Positions 1-10,855 are shown, numbered from the stretch's first letter. The stretch is DNA of 64,000 nucleotides from Acholoe squamosa (GCA_949317995.1 OX439042.1:15727174-15791173), one strand, 5' to 3'. Translations and numbers: made by a program. Notes: a model not told the origin generated them from the letters alone.

Positions 1-1
1 A

Positions 2-1531
2 GTTAGACCAGAGGTCTCTCTGGAAAATCGAGAAATGAGAAGGTTTCTTGCTCAATGGACCGAGCTTGAAGTCCGGAAAGGCGTGTTATACCGTTGGAAG
101 CCATGTAATAATGGTGGTAGAATCATGCAAGTGGTGATACCACATGCCATGAGACATGACATTATGTACTTCTGTCATGGACATCGGAGCAGTGGTCATT
201 TCGGAAGGAAACGCTCGCTAGCACGACTTTCCAAGAAATACTATTGGCCTGGCATGACACGGGACTTGCAAAGATGGGTAACCACCTGTCCGGATTGTTG
301 TAAAAACAAACCCGGACCCGGGATGGGCAAACTTCCCCTATCCCAAGAACTTTTCGGAGTTAGATTCGCAAGAATCGGGGTAGATATTATTAGTGGATTT
401 AATACAACCGCTAATGATAATACCTGTATGATGGTAGTGTGTGATTATTATACGAAATACACTAAAGTATTTCCACTACCGGACCACAAAGCAATTACTT
501 GTGCCGAAGCTTTTGTAAAAGGTTGGGTACTAAGCTTCGGTGTACCATTAATGCTACACAGTGACCAAGGCAGAGAATTCGAATCAAATCTCTGGCAGGG
601 TATGTGCGAGTACTTGGCTATTTGCAAGACTAGAACCAATCCGTATAGACCACAAAGCGACGGATTGGTGGAAAGGTTCAATAGAACCCTCATCCAAGTC
701 CTAAAGTCACTCGTTAATGAACATATGGATGACTGGGATGAGCAATGTCATTTTGTGACACATGCTTATAATAGTACAGTACATTCAAGTACAAATTGTT
801 CTCCGAACCTTTTAGTATTCGGAGAAGATTTGATAATGCCTGCTGACCTAGTTTTTGGAGTCGTAGGAATGGACCCTGAACTACCTTGCCATGTAGTTTT
901 TGTGGAATGTTTAAGAGACAGATTTAGAAAAGCATATGAGTCTGTCCGAATTGATTTGGAGAAAAGTGCCAAATGGCAGAAAGTAGGATACGATACCGAT
1001 CTAAAACATCGGAAATTCCAATCCGGAGACAGAGTCCTTAGATTACATGAACCACTTAGACACATAAAATTAGCGTCTAATTGGGACGGTCCCTTTACTA
1101 TAACACAAATTATCAGTGATTGTACCGTAATTATTAAATCTGACCTTGGTCGACTCTATAAGTCAAATGTGGCTAGATTAAGGAGATGGTCTGGGAGGGA
1201 GACCTCCACAGAAATGTATGGTGAAGGTTCCGAAAGGATCCTGAATCAGAATCGCATAATAGACCAGGTAAAGAACACTACAGTGAAGCGTGGTCAGGGT
1301 AGACCCAAAAAGTGTTCCGAATCAGTGACACCCACGCCAACACCGATTAAGCGTGGGGGAGTTAAAAAAGTCTCGGCAGGTGAAGACAAAAAGAAGAGGA
1401 AAGGTGTTTCTAAGGCTAAGAAGCACCTAGAGAAAGCTCTTCAGACTGTCAGGTCCGATAAAGAACTATCCGAGAAGGGGAGATACGTTCGCCGCAGCCC
1501 CCGAATTGCCCAGAGGACTGCAGTGACCTAA
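2..1531 (+). CDS. Ty3/gypsy pol polyprotein, integrase end (5' partial)
   Basis: The frame is open from the window edge, so the ATG at 35 is internal. It reads as the C-terminal integrase of a Ty3/gypsy Pol. A His/Cys zinc-binding module (HGHRSSGHFG, then TTCPDCC) is followed by the catalytic core, with Asp in GVDIISG, Asp in LHSDQG and Glu in GLVERFNR. The second Asp and the Glu are separated by 35 residues, the canonical D,D-35-E spacing. A GPF/Y-like module (NWDGPFTI) follows, then a very basic tail with an AT-hook-like GRPKK. The role is to join element cDNA to host DNA. All catalytic residues are present and no break is seen in this part. Confidence 0.93.
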   Translation, partial: VRPEVSLENREMRRFLAQWTELEVRKGVLYRWKPCNNGGRIMQVVIPHAMRHDIMYFCHGHRSSGHFGRKRSLARLSKKYYWPGMTRDLQRWVTTCPDCCKNKPGPGMGKLPLSQELFGVRFARIGVDIISGFNTTANDNTCMMVVCDYYTKYTKVFPLPDHKAITCAEAFVKGWVLSFGVPLMLHSDQGREFESNLWQGMCEYLAICKTRTNPYRPQSDGLVERFNRTLIQVLKSLVNEHMDDWDEQCHFVTHAYNSTVHSSTNCSPNLLVFGEDLIMPADLVFGVVGMDPELPCHVVFVECLRDRFRKAYESVRIDLEKSAKWQKVGYDTDLKHRKFQSGDRVLRLHEPLRHIKLASNWDGPFTITQIISDCTVIIKSDLGRLYKSNVARLRRWSGRETSTEMYGEGSERILNQNRIIDQVKNTTVKRGQGRPKKCSESVTPTPTPIKRGGVKKVSAGEDKKKRKGVSKAKKHLEKALQTVRSDKELSEKGRYVRRSPRIAQRTAVT

Positions 1532-2040
1532 CCTGTATACACAACGAGTGTAATGTTTACATTTAGAGGAACGGATGACAACTGACCCTAAAGGCTTATT
1601 TGTCGCCCCCGCATGATGTACCAATGGGTAGTGGACGGATAATCCGGTGGATTTGCTTAAGCTTTCCATAATCTCCACTTAAATCCCCAGTCGAGTCATC
1701 GGGGTGAGCGATAATTACCTAAAAACAATCAGTTTGTTGATGTACCGCCTGTAGCACGTGCGTTTCCGCATGACGTCACCGTGTCCAGTCTCGGCTGACC
1801 TCTCGTGACCTCGCGGACCGCGGGGAAATGACGTCACGAAAGCTGGCCTGTCGCCATATTTGTTTTCGGTAACGTCCAAGACGGTCGAGCTCGCTCCCTT
1901 CTTGGATTTTACCGGCTAAGCAAACCCCCCGCTGCTCCTCCAGAGTCTGTCTCCTGGTAGACAGACTCCGTTTGTGCCGGCCCCGGCGCCGTAAAAGCCG
2001 GAAAAAGGAGTAGTTTACTCCCGTGGTCGATTCCCCAGTC
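1532..2040 (+). promoter_or_regulatory. Spacer between integrase and second gene, with promoter-like motifs
   Basis: No convincing coding frame. Two full CRE palindromes (TGACGTCA at 1771-1778 and 1829-1836), an E-box CACGTG at 1755-1760 and a YY1-like GCCATATT near 1855 cluster just upstream of the ATG at 2041, in a locally GC-rich stretch. This suggests an internal promoter driving the second gene separately from the LTR. It does not resemble the LTR at 6498-6865. Motif function is inferred. Confidence 0.4.
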
Positions 2041-3888
2041 ATGGCTGAGGAATCCGTAGCTGCAGCCAAGCTATCCGGTGACCCGGATAAGCTGACTCCG
2101 TCCGCAGAAGCTTTTCCGGAAGCTTTGTCGCCTGTTACACAGGAAGAGAGCGAGATGATGGACGTGGAGGAACCCACGGATCGCTCGTTCGAGGAGAAGC
2201 TGGCTTCATTCTCACTCAATGAGCCAGAGAAACTGCTATCTCCACTCCCAGCAGAGGGATCCGGAGCGACTGCGAGTGCTGAACCCGCAGCGACAGAGTC
2301 CGAAACTACCCAAGTTGACGGACAGAAGGATGAGTGGAAGCCAGCAGTGGCGGAGCCTTTTCCAGCTAGTTATGATGGTCGCTACCTGTATGTCCACCCG
2401 GAACTGCAGGCACAAGTGACCTACGCGGACGGGACACCAGTCAGGATGGACCCGAAAGTCAGGATAGCTATCGAGGGCGTCATGGCTCCCGAACAGCTGA
2501 CCAGGATGCCTCCCGAGTGGCTTCGAGACTGGCCGTGGTTCCAACGGGGACTTATGGTGGACGCCGGTTTCCGTGAAACCGTGTACGCAGCTAACCGAGC
2601 CTTCGAGCTCGGAGCGTATCCGAAGCCTGACAAGTCCCTGTGGAACGTCAAGGCTACGAACATTAACTGGGTAGGCTGTGTCTGGGATACCGATGGCCAG
2701 ACCTACCCACGCCCTAGTGCTGTCCGGACGCCGTGCCGGACCACTAAGGAATTCCGGGAGGCCGCTGCTAACTTCGAGCAGTGGGACGACGGTTACTACA
2801 TAACCGAACAGGAATTGGTGGATGTCCAGAACAATTCACTAATCGGATTGGACCGAGCTGCAGCCCTTCGGACGGTTATTGTCCGCCGCATGACTGCCGA
2901 ACAGGAGGCACAGGAAGAGGCTAAGAGGGCCGCGGAAGCACCCGCACCTCCTATCCCCGACCTGAAGCTTGCCACCAGAAGCTCCGCCAGTGCTACATCA
3001 GCTACCGGCAGCACTACTACTCCAGTAGAAGCCACGACCTCCAGCACATCCGGAACCCAGGAACCGGAGGAAGACTGGAAGGTCAGTAAGAACCGACGAT
3101 CCGCTGCTCGGAAGCTCAAGAATCTCCCGGATTCTGCGAGAGCCGAGCCGAAACCCAGCACCTCAACCACTGGTAGTACTGCCATGGAGGTTGAGTCGTC
3201 TGACGAGGAGTCGGTGCACGAATCCTCGGTTGAGTATGATGAGAAGGCCACTCCATCAACTCAAACCGAGGCCGAACGTTGGGCTAACGCCAAATCCGGA
3301 TTCAAAACCCGGATCCCGACGTGTTTCTCCGACTGTGCGTACGGAGTTAAGAAGGACGGCTCTACCCTCTATGCCTGTCCAGACTCAATCAATAAGAACG
3401 ATGAGTCGGATGATGAAGATTGGATGCGCCTTTCGGACGAGGACCCCAATCCGAGCAAAGCCTATCGAAAGATGTGGCTTATGCTAAACCACACCGAAGG
3501 GTATTACACTTATACCCAGAGGAGGAAGCTGCGTTGGGCTTTAGAGAAGTGGTACGGTGACGATCAAAAGTCCTGTCCCTTCTCTATCTGCCAGGATGCG
3601 AGTGATGTCTCGATCCGGACCTGGAGTACTCCAGCCCGGTTCCAAAGGCATCTGGTAGAGGCCCACTTCCACCATCACCCGGTTTACATTTGTGATCCGA
3701 GTTATGGTAAGAAGGGCAAGAAGTGTACTACGAAGGTGCAATACAACCGACGTAGTGATCTGGCTAGACACCAGAAGAAATGCCACGCAGAAGGTTTGGA
3801 CGGGGCCCGGAAGCGCATCATGGAGCTTCATCAGGAACTCATGAAGGAGTTCGATAGCCTGAGCGAGGATGCTTGGTCTAAGATCTGA
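2041..3888 (+). CDS. Unknown retroelement protein with two C2H2-like zinc fingers
   Basis: 615 codons from the first ATG; a GTG at 2023 is in frame but an unlikely start. I do not recognise the family. The N-terminal ~100 residues are acidic and Ser/Pro-rich. A Trp-rich globular part (LRDWPWFQRG; NWVGCVWD) covers roughly residues 110-290. A Ser/Thr-rich linker follows. Near the C terminus are two C2H2-like fingers at about residues 512-545 (CPFSIC ... RHLVEAH) and 552-580 (a wide Cys pair, then RHQKKCH). The stop is TGA at 3886-3888, and the same frame stays open to 4989. Nucleic-acid binding is a reasonable inference. It could be a Gag-like protein, a third-gene product of the gypsy element, or a captured gene. 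Confidence 0.75.
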   Translation: MAEESVAAAKLSGDPDKLTPSAEAFPEALSPVTQEESEMMDVEEPTDRSFEEKLASFSLNEPEKLLSPLPAEGSGATASAEPAATESETTQVDGQKDEWKPAVAEPFPASYDGRYLYVHPELQAQVTYADGTPVRMDPKVRIAIEGVMAPEQLTRMPPEWLRDWPWFQRGLMVDAGFRETVYAANRAFELGAYPKPDKSLWNVKATNINWVGCVWDTDGQTYPRPSAVRTPCRTTKEFREAAANFEQWDDGYYITEQELVDVQNNSLIGLDRAAALRTVIVRRMTAEQEAQEEAKRAAEAPAPPIPDLKLATRSSASATSATGSTTTPVEATTSSTSGTQEPEEDWKVSKNRRSAARKLKNLPDSARAEPKPSTSTTGSTAMEVESSDEESVHESSVEYDEKATPSTQTEAERWANAKSGFKTRIPTCFSDCAYGVKKDGSTLYACPDSINKNDESDDEDWMRLSDEDPNPSKAYRKMWLMLNHTEGYYTYTQRRKLRWALEKWYGDDQKSCPFSICQDASDVSIRTWSTPARFQRHLVEAHFHHHPVYICDPSYGKKGKKCTTKVQYNRRSDLARHQKKCHAEGLDGARKRIMELHQELMKEFDSLSEDAWSKI

Positions 3889-3981
3889 CCAGGGGACCAA
3901 GTCCTCTGCGAAGTTCCGAAGACCAAGGATTCGAAACTCCGAGCAAAGATAGTCCTGACTCCTGGGAAGGGTAAACTGGAC

Positions 3982-4989
3982 ATGCACGAGTCTCTCTGGC
4001 AGAAATGCGAGGAATCCGGAAAGGATGCAAAGAGAGCTCGTGAAAGGAGCAGGAGAGACCAGAACCGTGGCGGCAACGGTAATGGTCAGAGCACGACAAA
4101 ACCAAAGGTCAGAGCAGAGGACCGTTCCAGGTCCCCTCTGACAAGGCACCCCGCAGAACAGGCTCAGGGCACTCCGGTGTTCAAGAAGCCTGAACCTGCC
4201 GGATACGCTGGAGCCGTATCTAAACCTGGGAAAGTGAGTTCTCGAAACTTTCCGTCCTTAAACCAGGGACCTGGACCTGAGAGCCAGACCTTGGTAGTAG
4301 GAAAGGATGGTCGCCTTATGCCAAAGAAGACCACCGCATCTGCTGCCGCCGGATCTGCATCCGCTCCAGCCGCCCCACCAGTTACCTTTACCCAGGAGCA
4401 GTTAAACATGTACCTGCAAATGGGACTGAAACAGAATGTACCACCTGCCTTCTGTGTACCAACGACAGGTGTGTCCGGGAGTCCTAAACCCGGAAGTGGT
4501 CCACAGGCCGCCTCGACTCCTCCCAAGGCTGTCGCGGCACCTGAGAAACCGAAGGACGCCATTACCATTAAAACTGGTAATGCGGAAGTTTGGTTTGAGA
4601 AGTCTCGCCAAGGGGAGGCAGATGTCCAGAAGGCCATCTACACCCATTGGGAGAAGACCGTTCGGGAGAAAGCGATCGAGTTTCATCAGGGTCTCCTAAA
4701 CGAAACTCTGTTGTGTATGAAACAGGTGGGCGACGCTGAAAAGCAACGTCTCGAGACTCTCATCCGGGACGATGTAAAGGCCCAGGAGGAGGCTGCCTCA
4801 GCTGCTCAAGAAAAAGCAGCTATGGATGTACACGTGTTGGAAAAGCGTGTAAAGGAGGAGATCACTCGGAACACCAACCTGAACACTAAGTTCATGAGGG
4901 TGTTCGGAGTCGACTTGGACGAGTGGGACGGCACTCCCGAGTCGGCTTTAGCTCTTCTGAAGAAGAAGCATGCTAAGAAATCCGTTTAA
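3982..4989 (+). CDS. In-frame continuation: basic, low-complexity, coiled-coil protein
   Basis: 335 codons from ATG 3982, in the same frame as the upstream zinc-finger gene. No stop separates them except the TGA at 3886-3888; codons 3889-3981 are all open. It may therefore be the C-terminal half of one ~980-codon protein, made by readthrough or cut by a nonsense mutation, instead of a separate gene. The N-terminal part is rich in Arg/Lys and Ser. The middle is Ala/Pro-rich. The C-terminal ~120 residues (around EKQRLETLIRDDVKAQEE) have the heptad-like charged pattern of a coiled coil. No known domain was recognised. Confidence 0.65.
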   Translation: MHESLWQKCEESGKDAKRARERSRRDQNRGGNGNGQSTTKPKVRAEDRSRSPLTRHPAEQAQGTPVFKKPEPAGYAGAVSKPGKVSSRNFPSLNQGPGPESQTLVVGKDGRLMPKKTTASAAAGSASAPAAPPVTFTQEQLNMYLQMGLKQNVPPAFCVPTTGVSGSPKPGSGPQAASTPPKAVAAPEKPKDAITIKTGNAEVWFEKSRQGEADVQKAIYTHWEKTVREKAIEFHQGLLNETLLCMKQVGDAEKQRLETLIRDDVKAQEEAASAAQEKAAMDVHVLEKRVKEEITRNTNLNTKFMRVFGVDLDEWDGTPESALALLKKKHAKKSV

Positions 4990-6497
4990 AGCATGCTAGG
5001 GTTATTTCTTCCATAATTTTTTTTTTCCAACACCAAATGACCAGATATAGTCTTTGCGGAACCCTAAAGGTCTGCGAATGCTTTTACTAGTGCATGAACA
5101 CCTATGCTATGTGTTCCGGGTTCCTTTGACCAGTCTATTATTCAGGTTGTATAACATTTATTACACCCTGAATAGCCTATTCGGATTTATAATTTCATCC
5201 ATGAACAATCCGATAGTAGACTTGCTGCTGTGAGACGAATCCGGATGCCAGTTCCAGACTCCTGCTGTTACCCGTGCTAACCAATTACTAGGATGGACTT
5301 TACGATTTACCTCTACAACTCATCTGTACTGCCGAATGGACTTATATCTCTACTACTATTACTTCCGGATCAACCTATATCGGACTATTATTTTACTTAT
5401 GTCAACTAAAACTTAAAAAGGATTACGTTCTCTACACAGTTGACACATCCGGACTAATATTCTACAAATCTACACCATTCGGATATACTATAAACTTTAG
5501 CACTACTAGAGGATTGTGGGTAGCTGCCCCAAATCAACTACCGTGTTCACTCAATATAAGGAAACTATAAACTTTAGCACGTCCATCCCGTGGTTAGCTG
5601 ACCACACCTACCTACTAGTACCCGGAGGATACAGCAGAAGACTCCAGCAGCATTTATAATTCCTGTATATTGTATATAATGTCATATTTCTATTTTTCTA
5701 TAATATTATATGTATGTACATATCCACTAGATACATATTATAATACGGGTACATAGACATTTCCTGATACGGATCTCTAATCACTATTAGTATTTATATT
5801 ATAAGATCCGTTAAACTTCACCAGATAACACATATTATTGTCCTGCGAGACAAAATATATAATAAGTATAATGATCTGGTGCTATAAAGGTTATTAGGTA
5901 CACGGTGATAATATATTATTATATTCATTACCACACCGTGATGTTTTTTTTTCAAGTGTATGTTATAAATAATCATATTCGTACTACTCACGGAATCCTT
6001 AACGGATTCGTATAATATTAATATACGACATGTCATTAGATAGTGATGTTACTATAACAGTCTTCTTTAAGACTACATATTCAAATGTGTTGTCAATGAC
6101 TACAAACACACATACGGATGTTATTTTGTGATATGTTTTATTATCGACAGTTCCGTTACATATAGCTGTCATCATCACATGTATACGATTCATATTACTT
6201 GTCTTATTAATTATACCTGAAATATAATACAATATTATGTGGTATAATAATTAAATAGACAGTTCCGTTTCACATAACTGTCTCTTCTTCAAGTAATTCG
6301 TATAATATTTCAACATCCTAATCGTTATATGTAACTAAATTTCACTATCGAATATATATATATGACATCTGGTTCACAATTTATTTAGTGTTAATGTTAT
6401 ACCTATGGTTGTACCTCTATTACTAAAGGTTTAGACATGTAGAAATGTTATCCTAGTAATATTATATGTATAACACCCTCCTAAATGTCTGGGGGAG
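4990..6497 (+). other. AT-rich non-coding stretch before the LTR
   Basis: About 1.5 kb with stops in all frames and much lower GC than the genes before it. A short direct repeat (actataaactttagca at about 5487 and 5565) is present. The last bases, a G-rich run (gggggag at 6491-6497), look like the polypurine tract that primes plus-strand synthesis next to a 3' LTR. Otherwise I see no feature. Confidence 0.45.
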
Positions 6498-6865
6498 TGG
6501 TGTAGAGGTACACTTTACTAAACCATAGGAGTTGGGTACCGTCTGACGTGGCGGGTGAGTCGAGTCGTCGGACGTTCCTCAGGTTCCGGATAGGTGGCAG
6601 CACCGATCCGGGTCTGTGGGGACATCTGACGACGAACACCTGGGTCCGTATATAAAGCCCAGGGCTCAGCCGCTACGTCAGAGGCCCTTCTGGCCTCCAC
6701 ACTATGTAAACCACTGTCTTTTAATATTAGCTGCCTCTTTGATATCATTCGGCAGCCGTGAGTGTGCATTAAGTAATAAACCTAACCGTTGGCATACACT
6801 TGGAATACTGTCTTACTCTTTCTTTCCGAATCGTAAGACCCGAACCCCCCAGGTCCGTAAGGCCA
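6498..6865 (+). repeat. Probable 3' LTR of the gypsy element
   Basis: It starts TGG directly after a G-rich polypurine-like run and ends CCA, giving short inverted ends. It contains a TATA box (tataaa at 6651-6656) and a poly(A) signal (aataaa at 6775-6780) in the right order and spacing for U3-R-U5. The boundaries are uncertain by tens of bases because the 5' LTR lies outside the window; a start at 6468 (tgtataac) is an alternative. Confidence 0.55.
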
Positions 6866-8888
6866 CAAACCCTTACAATATGAAAAAGTATTCAATTGTA
6901 TTAAGTCATACCTGGATGAATATCACCCTGTAATAGAATTTAAAGTACGAGAGAATGACATATTCTTTGATGAAAGGGTTGGCAGAATGATCTCCAAAAA
7001 AAAAAAGACTTTTTAGAAGGGCCAAACGCTGTATCACTGGTTATAGAAATGAATTGTTGGACCGGGTAAAGGTACTAAAAAGGGCTATAAACCAACGCCT
7101 GGTATATAAGAAGCGTACTATTATGCTACAACTACTCAATAAATATAGAAAGGACCCAAAAAGTTTTTGGAAAATATTAAAGCTGGTATGGCAAGGCAAG
7201 GCAGTGACCCCGACAATGAACCTAGTGGATAAAGATGGAAATGTGGTACCAATGGGTCAACTTGCAAATTATGTAAACGATTTTTATATTAATATTGGTA
7301 GTGACCTTGCCAGGGCATTTACTATCCAGCCCTATCCTGATTTAGTACCTCAGAGTGAGAACATTATGACACTGAGAAATTGTACTATCGATATATGTAC
7401 TGACGTATTAAAATCCATAGATTGGAGTAAGAATTCTTGTATTACAAATATACCTTGTAATATGGTAAAGGAATGTCTTTTAATGAAACCTGAGTTACTT
7501 GAAAATTTTATAAATAGATCAATTACTGAGGCTAAATTCCCAGACTTGTTGAAAATAGGTTATGTGGTACCATTACCCAAGGATGGGTTACTAAGTGATG
7601 TATCTAATTGGAGACCGATCACTATGACTAATGTTTTCTCAAAACTTATTGAGAAGTGTATACACAGACAGCTAATGAATTTCATCATAGAAAATAATAT
7701 AATAAGTAGAAACCAATATGGGTTCATCCCTGGTAAATCTACTGTTGATGCAACTTTTGGACTAATTCAATATTTGTTTGAAGCTAGGAATCGGAATGAA
7801 TACTCTGTTATCCTGTTCTTGGATTTAAAAATGGCATTTAATACTGTAAATTTAAATATAATGTTAAAGAAATTGAAATATATAAATTGTGATGATATGT
7901 GTCTGAAATGGTTTGAAAGCTTTCTATGTAATAGACTCCAATCAACAAGGGTTAATAACAAATTTTCTGACACAAAAGTTATGGAGCTCAGGGCACAGTT
8001 CTGGGACCATTGATGTTTAATTTGTATTTAAATTCTATTGTGTCAGTTATTGAACACTGTCAATATTTTCTGTATGCCGATGATGTAGCATTGGTAGTAA
8101 ATGGGACCGATGTTGAAATAATGACAAGTTTGTTACAGTCCGATGTTGATAGAATAGGTGAATGGTGTAAGACAAACATACTTACAGTTAATGTCAATAA
8201 GACCAAATTATTATGGTGTCATTCACCAAGACAGCGTATTAACCCTATGGATATCTTTATGCAGGGTACTAAATTAGCTGTTGTACAGAGTTTTTCATAC
8301 CTCGGTGTCTTAATAGATAGTGGTTTAACTTTTAAATCACATTGCAAAAAAGTAGACAAGATGGGTACAACTAAGCTGAAACAATTGAGAAATATAGTAA
8401 AGTATACTGATAGAGAAAATTCCCTGCGTATCTACAAACAAATGATTGTACCAACCTTAGAATATTGCAGTTATATACTAGATAGTGGACCTAAGACCAT
8501 TGTAGACCATATTGATATAATCCAAAATCACTGCCTTAGGGCTTGTCTAAAAGTAAGAAATGCCCAGGATATGCATGTAGCTGATTTACTACAACAGTGT
8601 AAGGTGGACACTCTAGAGATAAGGAGAAGAAAGTCCTTGACATGCTTGATGTATAAATATGCACAAGATATTGATCATATACTGGTACCTCCTAGGTTAT
8701 TAAGAGGACATGACAAAAAGAAGATAAAGGTGAATAGGCCAGTCTATGAATCATACAGAGTTAGTCCATTATATAGAGGTAATCGTCTTTGGGAAACACT
8801 GACGAGTGATGTACAACAGAAGGACACTCTAAACAACTTCAGAGCATGTTTAAAAGGAGATGTACTAAATACCTTGGGCAATGTCTGA
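6866..8888 (+). pseudogene. LINE (CR1/Jockey-like) reverse transcriptase, frameshifted and 5'-incomplete
   Basis: A non-LTR retrotransposon ORF2 lacking its endonuclease part. Coding similarity begins right at the LTR edge. The RT blocks are in order: NWRPITMTN, GFIPGKST, FLDLKMAFNTVN, a QGTVLGP block, and the catalytic YADD (in LYADDVAL near 8078). A typical C-terminal region follows to the stop at 8886-8888. Two frameshifts break it: one at the A-run 6998-7008 and one near 7975-7985, just before the QGTVLGP block. The 7054-8013 and 8010-8888 frames are therefore pieces of one protein. The RT catalytic residues themselves are present. Assignment to CR1/Jockey versus a related clade is by general look only. 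Confidence 0.85.
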
Positions 8889-9109
8889 TTTATAGGAACT
8901 CTATATATGACTAGTGAAATTTCATATGATAGTTTCATGGAAACTACCTGAACTTCAATTATGACTCAAATGAACCTGTGTATAACTATTGTACTAATTA
9001 TCCCATATGGCGACTTGTTGTAATAACTTATGTCAAAGTGTTTCGAGAAGCCAATAAACAGTGTTGAAACTTCAAACTATACATACCTTTATTAAAGTAT
9101 AGAAAAGTA
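8889..9109 (+). other. LINE 3' untranslated region / flank
   Basis: No coding frame. It probably includes the LINE 3' UTR. I do not see a clear poly(A) or short tandem tail that would mark the LINE end. Confidence 0.3.
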
Positions 9110-9330
9110 ATTTTTGATGAATTTCAGATCTGATTGGAGGTCTATGCCTCCATTTTCCCTATCCCATTATTATATCAATCTAATTTGGGATGCTAAGTTT
9201 TAGCTTTTTGTTCAATTCATTATGAATTCTTGGCAAATTTGGGGGGCCCAGACATACTCAGGCCCCAGCTCCTTTATGATCGGGGGGGGGGGGGAGCAGC
9301 CCCCCCCCCGGCCCCCTGACTTTTTTTTTC
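9110..9330. repeat. Fragment of a dispersed repeat (family of 34912-35262)
   Basis: Shares a long stretch with the element at 34912-35262. Shared parts are a 'ggatctga ... cccattctccctat' block, 'taagttttagctt', 'gaattcttgg', and then 'ggcccagacatactcaggcc' followed by long G and C runs. The terminal inverted repeats seen in the other copy are missing here, so this is a truncated relic. Confidence 0.7.
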
Positions 9331-10134
9331 ATGTTGTACAGAAGTGTTCAAGAAAAGTGTCGTGCGAGAAGTTACATTTTCAGCAGTACTGTAGTCACTT
9401 TGGCCAGTACCTTTTGTGGTTTGGCACTGCATTGTGCAAGTGTAGTGTGTGCCTTTTCATCTAGATATTGATTATTGTTTCCTTCAGCGGCTAGCAGCAG
9501 TACCTTTTTACAACCTAGAACCCTACTTGAAATGAGGGCCAGGAGCAGTGGCCACAGCAAGGCACAATCAATTCTCTAAATTAGACATGTGGCTTTTCAC
9601 TCTAATGGGGCATGTGCAAGTTGCAGGATGAAAAATTACAAACTAAAATCACTCACTATATAGCCAATATTATGTAGCTATATGGATGAATCATGATAAT
9701 ACAGAAATGTAGGTTTTATGCAGCATAAAATAACGGTTTTTCCAGATCCATAATATTCCCAGGTTAGGCCTACTTTTGCTAGGCAATGCACTCTGAGTGA
9801 TGCAGTTTGCATTTTTGCCCATTCAAGCATTAGCACACTTAATTGATGGGGCCATTTCTATCTATCCCCTAAGTCCTCTATATCTCCATGTTTATCACTG
9901 AGAACAAAGAGACCTGTTATCAGATAAAGGTGTTACTTACTATCCATTTAGGGGCAACACATGATTCCTTAAGGTTTATGTCCATTTGTCTCAATGACCA
10001 ATATATATTGCCCACTCCTAAGGTGCAGTACCCGTCCCATGGGTTATATAAGGCATGATGCATGAATACATGAAGCCACAGTGAGTAAACCCCTTTGGGA
10101 TACAGTCGTGTATGATAACAACACTGAAAAAAAA
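9331..10134. other. Intergenic DNA, nothing recognised
   Basis: No splice-supported coding exon and no obvious repeat boundary seen on either strand. Confidence 0.4.
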
Positions 10135-10363
10135 GTCTTGCTCACTTGAGGCTGGATCAAGACTCAGGCAATATCGCCATAATGAGTATGATTTGAGACA
10201 CAGCCTGATCATTGGAAGATAATCTGGCAGACCCATAGTATCACCCCAACATCAGAATCAGGATCTGCTAGAGTATCACCGCAGGATCAAGCTGAGTCTC
10301 AAACCATACTCATTTTGGCGACATTTCCTGAGTCTAGATCCAGCCTCCCATGAGTAAGAATTC
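10135..10363. repeat. Inverted-repeat element (foldback/MITE-like)
   Basis: Left arm about 10135-10211 and right arm about 10285-10363 are imperfect reverse complements over roughly 75 bases; for example gaggctggatcaagactcag pairs with ctgagtctagatccagcctc. The loop is about 75 bases. Such a structure is typical of a non-autonomous DNA transposon or foldback element. It lies about 0.5 kb upstream of the SLC22 start codon. The 10364-10855 stretch after it holds no clear promoter motif. Confidence 0.75.
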
Positions 10364-10855
10364 TTTCATTGCATTAACCCGCTATGTTGATCACAAAGTG
10401 CTAGGCCATTGAGTCCACTCCCATTTTTACCTTAGGTACATCCCAATTGCTGATAACCACTAAGTACTTACACCTTTAGACTTTAGACTGCTCTGTGGCT
10501 CTCATCATACTAAGGGTCCATAATAGATGCAGATCATTAATACAATATTTACTACATAATTTTATAACCATACAGACGTCCTTTTGTGATCCTAGGAAGT
10601 TAATGATTCTAAGGAGGGTTAGGAAAATCAAGCCCATATTAGTATCAGGAAAATTATAAGTTTATAAGGAAGGGTGGACTTTCAGTTTGCTGAGGAAAGA
10701 CAGAGATAAGGCATGTACCTGCCAGCTGGTGGGAACAATCACCTGAGTGATGTCCCTTGTCATTCACCAGTTGGTACACGGGGAGGCTGGACCTGTGGAT
10801 GCTACCCTGCAGGTGATACAAACATATCAGTGAGATATTGTAACAGACATTAACA

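Larger units (their letters stand above)
2..6865 (+). mobile_element. Ty3/gypsy-type LTR retrotransposon, 3' part, with an extra downstream gene
   Basis: The window opens inside pol. Visible in order: integrase to 1531, a 0.5 kb spacer with promoter-like motifs, a long second frame (2041-4989, one internal TGA), a 1.5 kb AT-rich non-coding stretch, and a probable 3' LTR at about 6498-6865. The 5' LTR, gag, protease, RT and RNase H would lie outside the window. A downstream third gene is known in several gypsy lineages as an envelope-like frame, but this one looks like a zinc-finger/coiled-coil protein with no obvious signal peptide or membrane segment. The grouping of 2041-6865 with the integrase is inferred from position only; it could be a second, nested element. 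Confidence 0.65.

Noticed and set aside
1532-2040. An LTR between the integrase and the zinc-finger gene
   Set aside because: No similarity to the LTR-like sequence at 6498-6865, and no polypurine tract or poly(A)/TATA order typical of an LTR.
2041-4989. An envelope gene
   Set aside because: No signal peptide, membrane segment or Cys-rich ectodomain seen; zinc fingers and a coiled coil are seen instead.
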